This document shows, piece after piece, positions 35,407 to 44,044 of a stretch of DNA of 64,000 bases. Positions within the stretch are counted from its first letter, which is position 1, and every line of letters begins with the position of its first letter. The DNA lies in the NCBI RefSeq assembly GCF_900111595.1, contig NZ_FOHN01000006.1:59461-123460 (forward strand). The letters are read 5' to 3'. The stretch comes from [Clostridium] polysaccharolyticum (GTDB taxonomy: Bacteria; Bacillota; Clostridia; Lachnospirales; Lachnospiraceae). Below the pieces are notes generated by a model. It was not told the origin of the DNA. It ran no database searches and was given only the letters and a program-made list of their open reading frames with translations. The position numbers and the translations under genes were made by a program.

Positions 35407-36861
35407 CTACTGTCTGTTAATCTCAGCAATAACTCCTAGCACATAGTCATATACACGTTTTACAGAAGAAATGGACATTCTTTCACTTGGTGTATGAATA
35501 TCTAACATATTTGGTCCGATGGATACAATGTCAAGTTCTTTCATTTTGCTAGAAAGAATACCACACTCTAATCCTGCGTGAATCACTTCCACTACCATTT
35601 CTTCTCCATACTGTTCTCTATAAACTTTCTTACAAATCTCCGTCAATTTGGATTCTCTCATAAGTTCCCATGCTGGATAAACACCATGAACATTATACGT
35701 TCCCCCTAGCATTGTAACCAGTATTTCTAATTTGTCACTCATGAAATCTTTATAAGCAGATTTGGAACTTCTCACAGAATAGGAGAAAACAGCCTCATCA
35801 TCACCCATTTTAAAGATTCCTAAGTTTAAAGAACTTTCTACCAGACCATCAATATCGCTGCTCATTGCCTGAATACCATTTGGTGTAAATAAAAGAATAG
35901 CAAGCACCTTATCGAATGTGTTCTTTGTTAAAACAGGGTATTCTTTCACATCTTTGTCTAGCTCTAACTCAATAGCTAACATAGGTTCACTAGATGCCAG
36001 TTCCTTTCCATAAACAGCTGCCAGTTCTTTCACTGCCGCTTTAAATACTTCTACATTGGCACTGTCTAATAACAGTTCTCCAAAGGATTCTCTTGGAATC
36101 GCATTATCCTTCAAACCACCCCAGAGTGTAATCACTTGAAAATCCACTTTCTTTTTCAAAGTGCTTAAAAGTCTGCCTAGTAACATATTTCCATTGGTGC
36201 GGTTCTTGGTAACCTCGATTCCTGAATGGCCACCCTGTAACCCTTTAATCGAAATTTTCGCTCTTACACCACTTGCACTGCTTCTTTCCAACGGCAATGT
36301 AAGTGTAGATGTCATGCCACCTGCACATCCAACCGTAAGAATTCCTTCTACTTCCGAATCAATGTTAATTAAATATTTACTTCTTAATTTGCTTGTATCT
36401 AGTACAGCTGCTCCATCCATACCGATTTCTTCGTCAGTTGTAAATACTGCCTCTAAACGAGGATGTGCCAGTTCCTTATCTGTCAAGATAGACATGGCCA
36501 TAGCAAGTGCAATTCCATCATCTCCACCTAATGTAGTTCCTTTTGCATATACATAGTCTCCTTCAACCGCAAGTTCTAAACCTTCTTTAAAGAAATCGTG
36601 TTCTGTTTCACTCTCTTTTTCACATACCATATCCATATGGCCTTGGATCATAATGGCTGGAACATTTTCCAAACCTGGTGTTGCTTCTTTGATCAAAATA
36701 ACATTAAGTGCTTCATCCTGATAACACTCTAATCCATTTTCTTTTCCAAATGCCAACAGAAAGTCACTGATTTCCCGATTGTTTTTTGACCCCCTAGGAA
36801 TATTACTGATTTCCTCAAAATAGGAAAACACTTTTTTATAATCAATCTTATCTAATACCAT
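35407..36861 (-). CDS. pepD: Aminoacyl-histidine dipeptidase (PepD, M20 family)
   Basis: A 484-residue cytoplasmic zinc dipeptidase that cleaves Xaa-His and other dipeptides. Metal ligands are visible: GHMDMV (His, Asp), GTTLGGDDGIALA (bridging Asp), TTDEEIGMDGA (general base and ligand Glu), NIDSEVEG and the late GLECGIL/HTPSERMSI segment. The dimerisation lid lies between. The ATG follows AGGAGG at a normal gap. Confidence 0.92.
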   Translation of the reverse strand: MVLDKIDYKKVFSYFEEISNIPRGSKNNREISDFLLAFGKENGLECYQDEALNVILIKEATPGLENVPAIMIQGHMDMVCEKESETEHDFFKEGLELAVEGDYVYAKGTTLGGDDGIALAMAMSILTDKELAHPRLEAVFTTDEEIGMDGAAVLDTSKLRSKYLINIDSEVEGILTVGCAGGMTSTLTLPLERSSASGVRAKISIKGLQGGHSGIEVTKNRTNGNMLLGRLLSTLKKKVDFQVITLWGGLKDNAIPRESFGELLLDSANVEVFKAAVKELAAVYGKELASSEPMLAIELELDKDVKEYPVLTKNTFDKVLAILLFTPNGIQAMSSDIDGLVESSLNLGIFKMGDDEAVFSYSVRSSKSAYKDFMSDKLEILVTMLGGTYNVHGVYPAWELMRESKLTEICKKVYREQYGEEMVVEVIHAGLECGILSSKMKELDIVSIGPNMLDIHTPSERMSISSVKRVYDYVLGVIAEINRQ

Positions 36862-36920
36862 ACAAATTTCCTCCTATCATATAACGTTAGTATTTTCTTT
36901 CTATATCTTTATTATGCAAA

Positions 36921-36949
36921 AGGAGGCTGCCTTCATGACAAACCTCCCT
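36921..36949 (-). terminator. Weak hairpin between the PFL gene and pepD
   Basis: Minus-strand GGAGG at 36945-36949 pairs with CCTCC at 36921-36925 and is followed by TTTTG. The stem is short, so termination may be partial. Confidence 0.35.
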
Positions 36950-36973
36950 TATCACCTAATTTATTAATTGCAA

Positions 36974-38329
36974 TTAATTTTTAAAGCTGTGGATTGGCGC
37001 TGGAATTCTTCCTCCACGGTTAATGAAGTCATCACATGAAAACGGATTTACTTTCATTACAGGAGCATACCCTAACAAACCACCAAACTCAACCATTTCC
37101 CCTACTTCTTTTCCCATTACTGGAATAATACGAACTGCTGTTGTTTTCTGATTTACCATGCCAATTGCCATTTCATCTGCAATGATTCCTGAAATAGTCG
37201 TTGCTTTTGTATCACCTGGTATTGCAATCATATCTAACCCAACAGAACATACACATGTCATAGCTTCTAATTTTTCAATCGTTAATGCACCGTCTTTTAC
37301 TGCATCTATCATTCCCTGGTCTTCACTGACTGGGATAAAGGCACCACTAAGCCCACCAACATAGGAAGATGCCATAACACCACCTTTTTTCACCTGATCA
37401 TTTAACATGGCTAAGGCTGCTGTTGTACCTGGGGCACCAGCACGCTCTAATCCCATAACTTCAAAGATTTCTGCGATACTGTCACCAATTGCAGGTGTAG
37501 GTGCTAATGATAAATCAATGATACCAAAAGGAATTCCCAGACGTTTTGATGCTTCCTGTGCAACTAACTGGCCAACACGTGTAATCTTAAATGCTGTCCT
37601 TTTAATCGTTTCGCATAAAGTACCAAAGTCTTTTCCACGAACACTTTCTAAAGCAACTTTTACAACACCAGGACCGCTTACACCAACATTAATAATCGCA
37701 TCCGCTTCTGTTACTCCATGGAATGCACCTGCCATAAAAGGATTATCATCAGGAGCGTTACACAAAATTACCAGTTTCGCACAGCCTTGTGAATCTGTAA
37801 TCTCTGATGTCTTTAAAATCATTTCACCAACAAGCTTTACAGCATCCATATTAATGCCTGTTTTGGTTGAACCTACATTTACAGAACTGCAGATAAAGTC
37901 AGTTGCTTTCATTGCTTCTGGAATACTGCGGATAAGCAATTCATCACTCTTGGTCATTCCCTTGCTAACCAAAGCGGAATAGCCTCCAATAAAGTTTACG
38001 CCAACTTCTTTTGCAGCACGATCCAAAGTTTTTGCAATGGTTACATAATCCTCTGGAGTCTTACATGCAGCTGCACCAACTAAAGAAACAGGAGTAATGG
38101 AAATTCTTTTGTTTACAATAGGAATTCCAAAATCACGTTCAATTTCTTTCCCTGTCTTAACCAAATCCCCAGCAACTTTAGTTATCTTGTTATAAATCTT
38201 TTCATTTAGTTTTTCCAAATTTTCATCTGCACAATCTAGTAAACTGATACCTAATGTAATGGTTCTGACATCTAAGTTCATCTGCTCAATCATGCTGTTA
38301 GTTTCAATAACTTCATTAATATTAATCAT
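36974..38329 (-). CDS. PFL-family protein (UPF0210/DUF711)
   Basis: A 451-residue protein of the UPF0210 family, which has a fold related to pyruvate formate-lyase; no reaction is established. Features are the N-terminal [22 protein letters not shown]-like start, [37 protein letters not shown] and [15 protein letters not shown]. It forms a fixed pair with an ACT-domain gene lying 46 bases upstream, and the two are likely partners in sensing or processing a small molecule. Confidence 0.9.
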   Translation of the reverse strand: MININEVIETNSMIEQMNLDVRTITLGISLLDCADENLEKLNEKIYNKITKVAGDLVKTGKEIERDFGIPIVNKRISITPVSLVGAAACKTPEDYVTIAKTLDRAAKEVGVNFIGGYSALVSKGMTKSDELLIRSIPEAMKATDFICSSVNVGSTKTGINMDAVKLVGEMILKTSEITDSQGCAKLVILCNAPDDNPFMAGAFHGVTEADAIINVGVSGPGVVKVALESVRGKDFGTLCETIKRTAFKITRVGQLVAQEASKRLGIPFGIIDLSLAPTPAIGDSIAEIFEVMGLERAGAPGTTAALAMLNDQVKKGGVMASSYVGGLSGAFIPVSEDQGMIDAVKDGALTIEKLEAMTCVCSVGLDMIAIPGDTKATTISGIIADEMAIGMVNQKTTAVRIIPVMGKEVGEMVEFGGLLGYAPVMKVNPFSCDDFINRGGRIPAPIHSFKN

Positions 38330-38375
38330 TTTCTAACATCCTTCCCTTTATGCGAGCACTATCCATAATCTTTAA

Positions 38376-38648
38376 CTAAATGCGGTGCATTTTGTCAAAA
38401 ATCTCTTCACGCTGTACTTTAATATCACAGCTTAATTCTTGTCCAATCTGCTCTAATTCACTGGCAATTACATCAAAATCTTTTAAAGATTCATTGGTAT
38501 CTGCAATCATCATCATGTTGAAGAAACCTTGAACAATAGTCTGAGAAATATCCAAAATATTAATATTGTTGTTTGCTAAATAAGTACATACCTTTGCAAT
38601 AATACCAACACTGTCTTTTCCTACCACTGTAATAACTGTTTTTTTCAT
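38376..38648 (-). CDS. ACT-domain protein (UPF0237)
   Basis: A 90-residue single ACT domain: KTVITVVGKDSVGIIAKVCTYLA, then NINILDISQTIVQGFF. ACT domains bind amino acids or other small ligands and often regulate a partner; here the PFL-family protein encoded downstream is the natural partner. AGGAGG lies 7 bases before the ATG. Confidence 0.92.
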   Translation of the reverse strand: MKKTVITVVGKDSVGIIAKVCTYLANNNINILDISQTIVQGFFNMMMIADTNESLKDFDVIASELEQIGQELSCDIKVQREEIFDKMHRI

Positions 38649-38669
38649 AATTAATCCTCCTATATATTC

Positions 38670-39461
38670 TTAACATCTGCAGAATGCAGATGGCTCTTCC
38701 CTATTGGCAACTTCAATCTTTACCTGTTTATATGGGCTGTCAAATTGCTGCAGTTCATACCTTACCGTTTCAAATGCCAGATCCGGATAATTATTTTCCT
38801 TACTCAAATGCCCTAAAAATATCTGTTTTAATCTTCCATGTAACAAACGATTGATTAATCTTCCACAATTATCATTGGACAAATGCCCCAAATCACCTAA
38901 AATTCTTCTTTTTAATACATAAGGATACTTTCCTACCTGTAACATATTAATATCATGATTGGCTTCTAACAATAAGAGTTCTGAACCTTTTAAATTTTCC
39001 ACAATATATTCATTATATTTTCCCAAATCCGTTGCAATTCCTACCTTATGGTTATCATGTTCAAAAGTATATGCGACTGGATTCGCAGCATCATGAGGAA
39101 TTGAAAATGGATGTACTTTTATATCTTGTATTTCAAAAGACTCATCAGGCTCAATTACTTGAAACAGTGATGGATCTATTTTTCCTAAACTTTTTATGCG
39201 GTTCATAGCACTAAATGTCTCGGCAGTAGCAAAAATAGGCATTTTATATCTTCTGGCCATTATCCCTATACCTTGTACATGATCGGAATGCTCGTGAGTT
39301 ACAAAAATACCGTTTATTTTTTCTGGATTAATATCAATTTGTGCCAAACCACTCTCTATTCTTTTGCAACTGATTCCCGCATCCACTAAAAGTTTTGTGT
39401 TGTCATTTCCTACATAAATACAATTGCCGCTGCTTCCGCTGGCTATACTGCATAATTCCAT
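38670..39461 (-). CDS. MBL-fold hydrolase of the WalJ/YycJ type
   Basis: A 263-residue metallo-beta-lactamase-fold protein. The metal motif is THEHSDHVQGI, further ligands are in SIPHDAANPVAY and EANHDINML, and the family start LCSIASGSSGNCIYVGNDNTKLLVDAG is clear. WalJ/YycJ proteins have 5'-3' DNA exonuclease activity in some Firmicutes and are usually linked to walRK; no such two-component genes are near. A good AAGGGG site precedes the ATG. Confidence 0.88.
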   Translation of the reverse strand: MELCSIASGSSGNCIYVGNDNTKLLVDAGISCKRIESGLAQIDINPEKINGIFVTHEHSDHVQGIGIMARRYKMPIFATAETFSAMNRIKSLGKIDPSLFQVIEPDESFEIQDIKVHPFSIPHDAANPVAYTFEHDNHKVGIATDLGKYNEYIVENLKGSELLLLEANHDINMLQVGKYPYVLKRRILGDLGHLSNDNCGRLINRLLHGRLKQIFLGHLSKENNYPDLAFETVRYELQQFDSPYKQVKIEVANREEPSAFCRC

Positions 39462-39562
39462 TTGTTTTCCCCTTTTCCAGCATTGTTTTCATAAAATCTT
39501 CCCCATTATAACACACTCTGTACAATTAATCTATACCCCTATTGATAACAAACAGAATAACA

Positions 39563-39595
39563 TAAAAACAGCAAGCACAATGCTTGCTTGTTTTT
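39563..39595 (-). terminator. Terminator of the GGDEF gene
   Basis: On the minus strand GCAAGCA and TGCTTGC pair (39571-39577 with 39581-39587) with a three-base loop, flanked by further A/T pairs and followed by GTTTTTATG. It overlaps the stop codon. Confidence 0.75.
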
Positions 39596-41297
39596 ATTCC
39601 AAAGAAACCTCTTTGCGAATCTCATCACTATCAATTGTTATCTGGTCACGACCATGCTGTTTGGAATAATACATTGACCAGTCTGCCCTGTTAAGCAGTT
39701 CTCTTGGATCTTTACAAGTCTTAGGAAATGAAGTAAACCCTATGCTCACATTAACCTTGACCTGTTTGCCATGATGTTCAATCCCCAGTTCTTTTACATC
39801 CTTATGAAGCCTCTCTACTGCTGGATATGCTTCATCTAACCCTTTATTTGGGAAGATAATAACAAACTCCTCTCCACCATATCTGGAAACAATACCATCG
39901 TTTTCATCTGCTATGTTTTTTGCCAGGCTTGCAATGGTACGAATTACCAAATCGCCAAACAAATGCCCATATGTATCATTAATCCGCTTAAAGAAATCAA
40001 TGTCAAAAAGAGCTACCGACATTGGCGTCCTGTTGTTAATGGATTCGTACATATATTCATTAAAAAGCTTCGTAAGGTGACGGCGGTTATAAATTCCCGT
40101 CAGACCATCTAAAATAGCCATAGATTGCATTTCTGCATAAAGGTTTGCATTATTTAAGGCAATTAAAAACTGTGCAACAATGCCTTCAAAGAAATCAATA
40201 TTATCTACAAAATAATTTTTTCTTTTCGTTCCAACAAAAAGCAGCCCTATCTGCTGTTCCTGTTTTACTAAAGGTATCAGCAATATAGAACCTACAGAAT
40301 CACATGCAAGAAATTCATACTTCCGGAAGTCTACATCATTATCCACAATGATTTCTTCCTGTTCCATAATTTCTTCAAAACAGTTTTTCTGGATGCACTC
40401 ACTTAAATGCTCTTTAAAATCATTGCCTAAATTATCCTGAATCTTATATGTAAGTTTTTTATTATTAGCAGTTCCTGGTTTTAATACAATGGCACAGAAA
40501 TCCGCCCCTATCCGGCTTACAAAAGACTCTGTAATAAGTGCCATAAGCTTGCTGATTTCAAGAGAAGAAGAAATATATTTCAGAATATCATTCTGAATCT
40601 GCATTTCTTCATTTACATTATTAATTTTTTCATATGTCGCCTGCAGTTCTATTTTCTGAACACCTAGTAGTTCATTGGTGCTTTTTACCTTCTGCTGCTG
40701 AATCCTTAACTCCTCGTTCGTTTCATTAATTCGCTCAATAAGCCTGGTCTGAGCAAATAATTTCCGGTCATTCTCCCCGATTACCTGTGCAATCATCTCC
40801 GAAAAAAACCATACAAGCCCTATGTACAAAATGACAATGCAAAACATCTCAAAATGTTTCATCCAGTCTCCAGAATGGCTTTTAATTAACACAATGATAA
40901 TTCCCACAAGTACTGGAATACTTACCAGTACAACATAAATTTTACGTACAAAACTTTCACTAAAATCCAACGTAAAGTAAAACTCAATATTATAAAGCAT
41001 CAGGCACAATAAACCTATGCCAAAAGCATACACACTGCTGGCGGCTACTATAAACATAACCATAAAAAAAACATATAGATATTTTAAGCCCATAAGGACT
41101 TTAAGCCGGACTGGTGTCATCTTAATTACAACATTTTCCATAATTAGGATAGCCAGCATTGCTAAAGCAGGGTAAAAACAATTATAACCTGTAACTGTCA
41201 ACGCAAAATGGAGGTTAAAACAGACAAGAATTACTGTTAATACCTTATGAAAATCTATAAATTTTCTTTGAAGTAATAGAATCTGATCGTAATCCAA
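39594..41297 (-). CDS. Membrane GAF-GGDEF diguanylate cyclase
   Basis: Probably makes c-di-GMP. The 567-residue protein has about six membrane helices (residues 15-190), a coiled coil (about 190-240, RINETNEELRIQQQKVKSTNE), a GAF domain (about 250-395) and a C-terminal GGDEF domain. The active site is YGGEEFVIIF and the FDIDFFKRINDTYGHLFGD loop has the metal Asp. An RxxD inhibitory site was not seen. The start is probably the TTG at 41297, 10 bases after GGAGG; an earlier TTG lies inside that ribosome site. It follows the FtsA-like gene with 5 bases between. Confidence 0.9.
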   Translation of the reverse strand: MDYDQILLLQRKFIDFHKVLTVILVCFNLHFALTVTGYNCFYPALAMLAILIMENVVIKMTPVRLKVLMGLKYLYVFFMVMFIVAASSVYAFGIGLLCLMLYNIEFYFTLDFSESFVRKIYVVLVSIPVLVGIIIVLIKSHSGDWMKHFEMFCIVILYIGLVWFFSEMIAQVIGENDRKLFAQTRLIERINETNEELRIQQQKVKSTNELLGVQKIELQATYEKINNVNEEMQIQNDILKYISSSLEISKLMALITESFVSRIGADFCAIVLKPGTANNKKLTYKIQDNLGNDFKEHLSECIQKNCFEEIMEQEEIIVDNDVDFRKYEFLACDSVGSILLIPLVKQEQQIGLLFVGTKRKNYFVDNIDFFEGIVAQFLIALNNANLYAEMQSMAILDGLTGIYNRRHLTKLFNEYMYESINNRTPMSVALFDIDFFKRINDTYGHLFGDLVIRTIASLAKNIADENDGIVSRYGGEEFVIIFPNKGLDEAYPAVERLHKDVKELGIEHHGKQVKVNVSIGFTSFPKTCKDPRELLNRADWSMYYSKQHGRDQITIDSDEIRKEVSLE

Positions 41298-41302
41298 GAT
41301 TA

Positions 41303-43351
41303 TTATTCCTCCCAATACATGTCTATGTTATCGTTATCTGATAGACTTGTAGTAAAATCCGCTACTTTTCCATTTACCTTTGTTCTTAAATGTGAAGTTG
41401 CTGCAGCACTCATATCAAATGGATAAACATCTAATATATCCACAAAAATATAAGCTTTCTTTCCCTTTAGAACAGCCTCTTCACCATTTATCATTACTGT
41501 AATTTCATGTTCTTTTTGTTCTTCTTTTGTAATCTCCAGAATTTGGGAGTCCTTGATTTCTTCTTCATCTTCATTATCTTCATTTGATACACTGGATAAA
41601 TTAACTATATATCGAATTGAAAAATTTTCATACACTTTGTCTTCCAAATCAGCTAACTCGTTATTTATATAGATTTCATCTGTAACTTCTAAATCCATAA
41701 AAGCCAGTACCTGTTCAAGCGTATAATAATTAAGAATTTCCAAGCGGTCTCCATCTTGTATCTCGTAATAGCCCGATACCAGTTCATCATTTGCTTTAAT
41801 AAACTTTGGACACACCACTGTTTTATTATTGAATTGAAATGAAATGGTCTCTTTGTACTCAGGAAGGCTGCGTACTTCCAATACGGCATCCTTACCTACA
41901 GTGGAAGACTCAATTTCAATTTTATCATTTTGCTCAACCTGAGCTGATATTCCAACACGTTTTCCATTCAGCTTTACAACTGCAGATTCTCCTGCCTCTC
42001 CACGGACCATTCTCTTTTCTTCGCCCACATAATAAAAAAGAGCTTTTCCCCGCTGCGGAAATAACTGCTCATTAGGAAAACCTATCTGCACAGCAACATC
42101 CGCAATAGACATATGATTATTATCATATAGTTTCACCCGCTGTCCATTTACCTGTATAAAAATAAAGTTATTTTTCTGTTCGTAAAAATTCAGGCAGATA
42201 CCAATTGGTGTTACCAGCGTAGAATCTTTTTTCACTTCTTCTTCTAAATACACGACATTCTGCAGTACTTCCTGCCCCCGAAGGGCAACACGTTCTTTGG
42301 GAAGTCCAAGATGCTGTGCCAGCATCTCTACAAAACTAGGTATTTTTCCACCGCCACCTACTACAAAAACTGCACTGACACTTTTTTCACCATTTAATCC
42401 AATGATTTTATCCGCAACATTTTTCGTAATCATATCCACCGTCTCAGAAACATTCTGGATTATGTCCTTCGTATCCAGCTTATGGGGTATCCCTAAAATA
42501 TCTTTATAAGAAACGGTTTTCTTTTTCAGACAGGCAGTTTTAATAGTTTCTGCTGTAGCAAAATCAACCAGATATGATTTTGCAATCTGCTCTGTTATCT
42601 CATCTCCTGCAAATGGTATCATTCCGTATGCCACAATACTTCCATCTTTCGTAATTGATATATCGGATGTACCCGCACCTACATCTACTAGTGCAATATT
42701 AAGCAGACGGTAATTTTCAGGAATCGCTACATTAATTGCTGCAATAGGCTCCAAAGTCAGGTTTGCTACAAAAAGCCCTGCTTTTTGAATCGCTGCATAT
42801 AAGCCGTCAATTACTTCCTCTGGAAGAAATGTAGCAATCAGTTCTGTACCAGCTTTTGATGCTTTATGACCTAATAGACTTGTAATGGAAAAGTCATTAA
42901 GATAATAACGGATTACTGAATAGCCTACACAGTAAAACTTCAAATCTTCTTCTTTCGTTTCCTCCCGCAAAGCATCATATGCTTTTTCTACCCCGAGAAG
43001 ATTTAACGACTGCACATGTTCGTCTTCCATGACAGTTTCTGTACCAAACTCACAATCTGCACGTACCGTTACAGTTTTCAGCATACGGCCGGCTGCCGCA
43101 ATGCATACATCTGTTAATGGCCTGCCTATTCTATGTTCCAAATCATCTTTAATATCTTTAATTGTTTCTGAAACTTTTATAATATCATGAATTTGCCCAT
43201 CAAGCATAGCTCTAGTTTCATGAAAACGAGAAACCTGTGCTACAACCTTAAACACACTGCCGTCTTTGTAACCAACTGTACCTACTATGCTTCGGGTACC
43301 AATATCCAATCCAAAGACCAGGTGTTCAGGATATTTTATATTACTTGGCAT
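41303..43351 (-). CDS. FtsA/PilM-like actin-family protein with long C-terminal extension
   Basis: A 682-residue protein. The first 380 residues are an actin-fold ATPase of the FtsA/PilM group: VFGLDIGTRSIVGTVG (phosphate 1), ALVDVGAGTSDISI (phosphate 2) and VFVVGGGGKIPSFVEML (adenosine). FtsA is about 420 residues; the extra 300 residues contain at least two small beta-rich repeats (QVNGQRVKLYDNNHMSIADVA, MINGEEAVLKGKKAYIFVDILD) that resemble ubiquitin/SLBB-like modules, and an acidic linker. No amphipathic membrane anchor was seen at the end. The ATG follows GGGGG at 7 bases. It lies between coaE and the GGDEF gene. Confidence 0.8.
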   Translation of the reverse strand: MPSNIKYPEHLVFGLDIGTRSIVGTVGYKDGSVFKVVAQVSRFHETRAMLDGQIHDIIKVSETIKDIKDDLEHRIGRPLTDVCIAAAGRMLKTVTVRADCEFGTETVMEDEHVQSLNLLGVEKAYDALREETKEEDLKFYCVGYSVIRYYLNDFSITSLLGHKASKAGTELIATFLPEEVIDGLYAAIQKAGLFVANLTLEPIAAINVAIPENYRLLNIALVDVGAGTSDISITKDGSIVAYGMIPFAGDEITEQIAKSYLVDFATAETIKTACLKKKTVSYKDILGIPHKLDTKDIIQNVSETVDMITKNVADKIIGLNGEKSVSAVFVVGGGGKIPSFVEMLAQHLGLPKERVALRGQEVLQNVVYLEEEVKKDSTLVTPIGICLNFYEQKNNFIFIQVNGQRVKLYDNNHMSIADVAVQIGFPNEQLFPQRGKALFYYVGEEKRMVRGEAGESAVVKLNGKRVGISAQVEQNDKIEIESSTVGKDAVLEVRSLPEYKETISFQFNNKTVVCPKFIKANDELVSGYYEIQDGDRLEILNYYTLEQVLAFMDLEVTDEIYINNELADLEDKVYENFSIRYIVNLSSVSNEDNEDEEEIKDSQILEITKEEQKEHEITVMINGEEAVLKGKKAYIFVDILDVYPFDMSAAATSHLRTKVNGKVADFTTSLSDNDNIDMYWEE

Positions 43352-43424
43352 CTGGATTCCCCCATTTTTCCTGTCAATTGTTACGATATTCCATAACATT
43401 ATCATTATAACATATGATTTCCAT

Positions 43425-44012
43425 CTAAACTAGTAGTATTTTTAGCTGAGAATAGATTTTTTCGAGGTCACCATCATTTTCCAAAACAACACTGCAAAGC
43501 TGCTGGAACTGCTTTTCCTCTTTCTGGTTACTCATAATTGCCTGAATCTTTGCATCAGAATATCCCCTTGACACTTTCAAACGTCTGACTCTTTCCTCAT
43601 ACGGAGCACTGACGTACCAGAACTCATCACAGACATCTTCATAACCGCATTCTAAGATTATGGCAGATTCAATAAAAACATACTGGTGCAGTTTTTCATT
43701 CTGAATTTTTAATACCTCTTTTTTAATATACTCTTTCACTTTCGGATGTATGATTCCATTTAATACCGATAATTGTACATCATCCGCAAACACCATAGCA
43801 GCAATTCCCTTCCGATCTAATTGCCCATTTTCCAAAACTGCCTTTTCACCAAAAGCTGCTACAATTTCCTTGTAGCAGCTTTGGCCTGGCTGCATTAACA
43901 TAGCTCCAATATCGTCTGCAATTAATACAGACGCTTGGAAATTTTCTTTTATTATATTGGCAACGGTTGATTTTCCACAACCAACCCCACCTGTCAATCC
44001 AATTACTTTCAT
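43425..44012 (-). CDS. coaE: Dephospho-CoA kinase
   Basis: The last step of coenzyme A synthesis. At 195 residues it has the family length; Walker A is GLTGGVGCGKSTVANI, the CoA-binding ADDIGAMLMQPGQ follows, and FIESAIILECGYEDVCDEFWYV and RRLKVSRGYSD are typical. It lies 32 bases after polA, a common pairing in Firmicutes. Confidence 0.95.
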   Translation of the reverse strand: MKVIGLTGGVGCGKSTVANIIKENFQASVLIADDIGAMLMQPGQSCYKEIVAAFGEKAVLENGQLDRKGIAAMVFADDVQLSVLNGIIHPKVKEYIKKEVLKIQNEKLHQYVFIESAIILECGYEDVCDEFWYVSAPYEERVRRLKVSRGYSDAKIQAIMSNQKEEKQFQQLCSVVLENDGDLEKIYSQLKILLV

Positions 44013-44044
44013 CTGTTGCCTCCCCTTATATTTTCTTTGGTTCC

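Noticed and set aside
37407-37982. Plus-strand open frame of 191 codons opposite the PFL-family gene
   Set aside because: Antisense to a strongly conserved coding sequence, without start signals.
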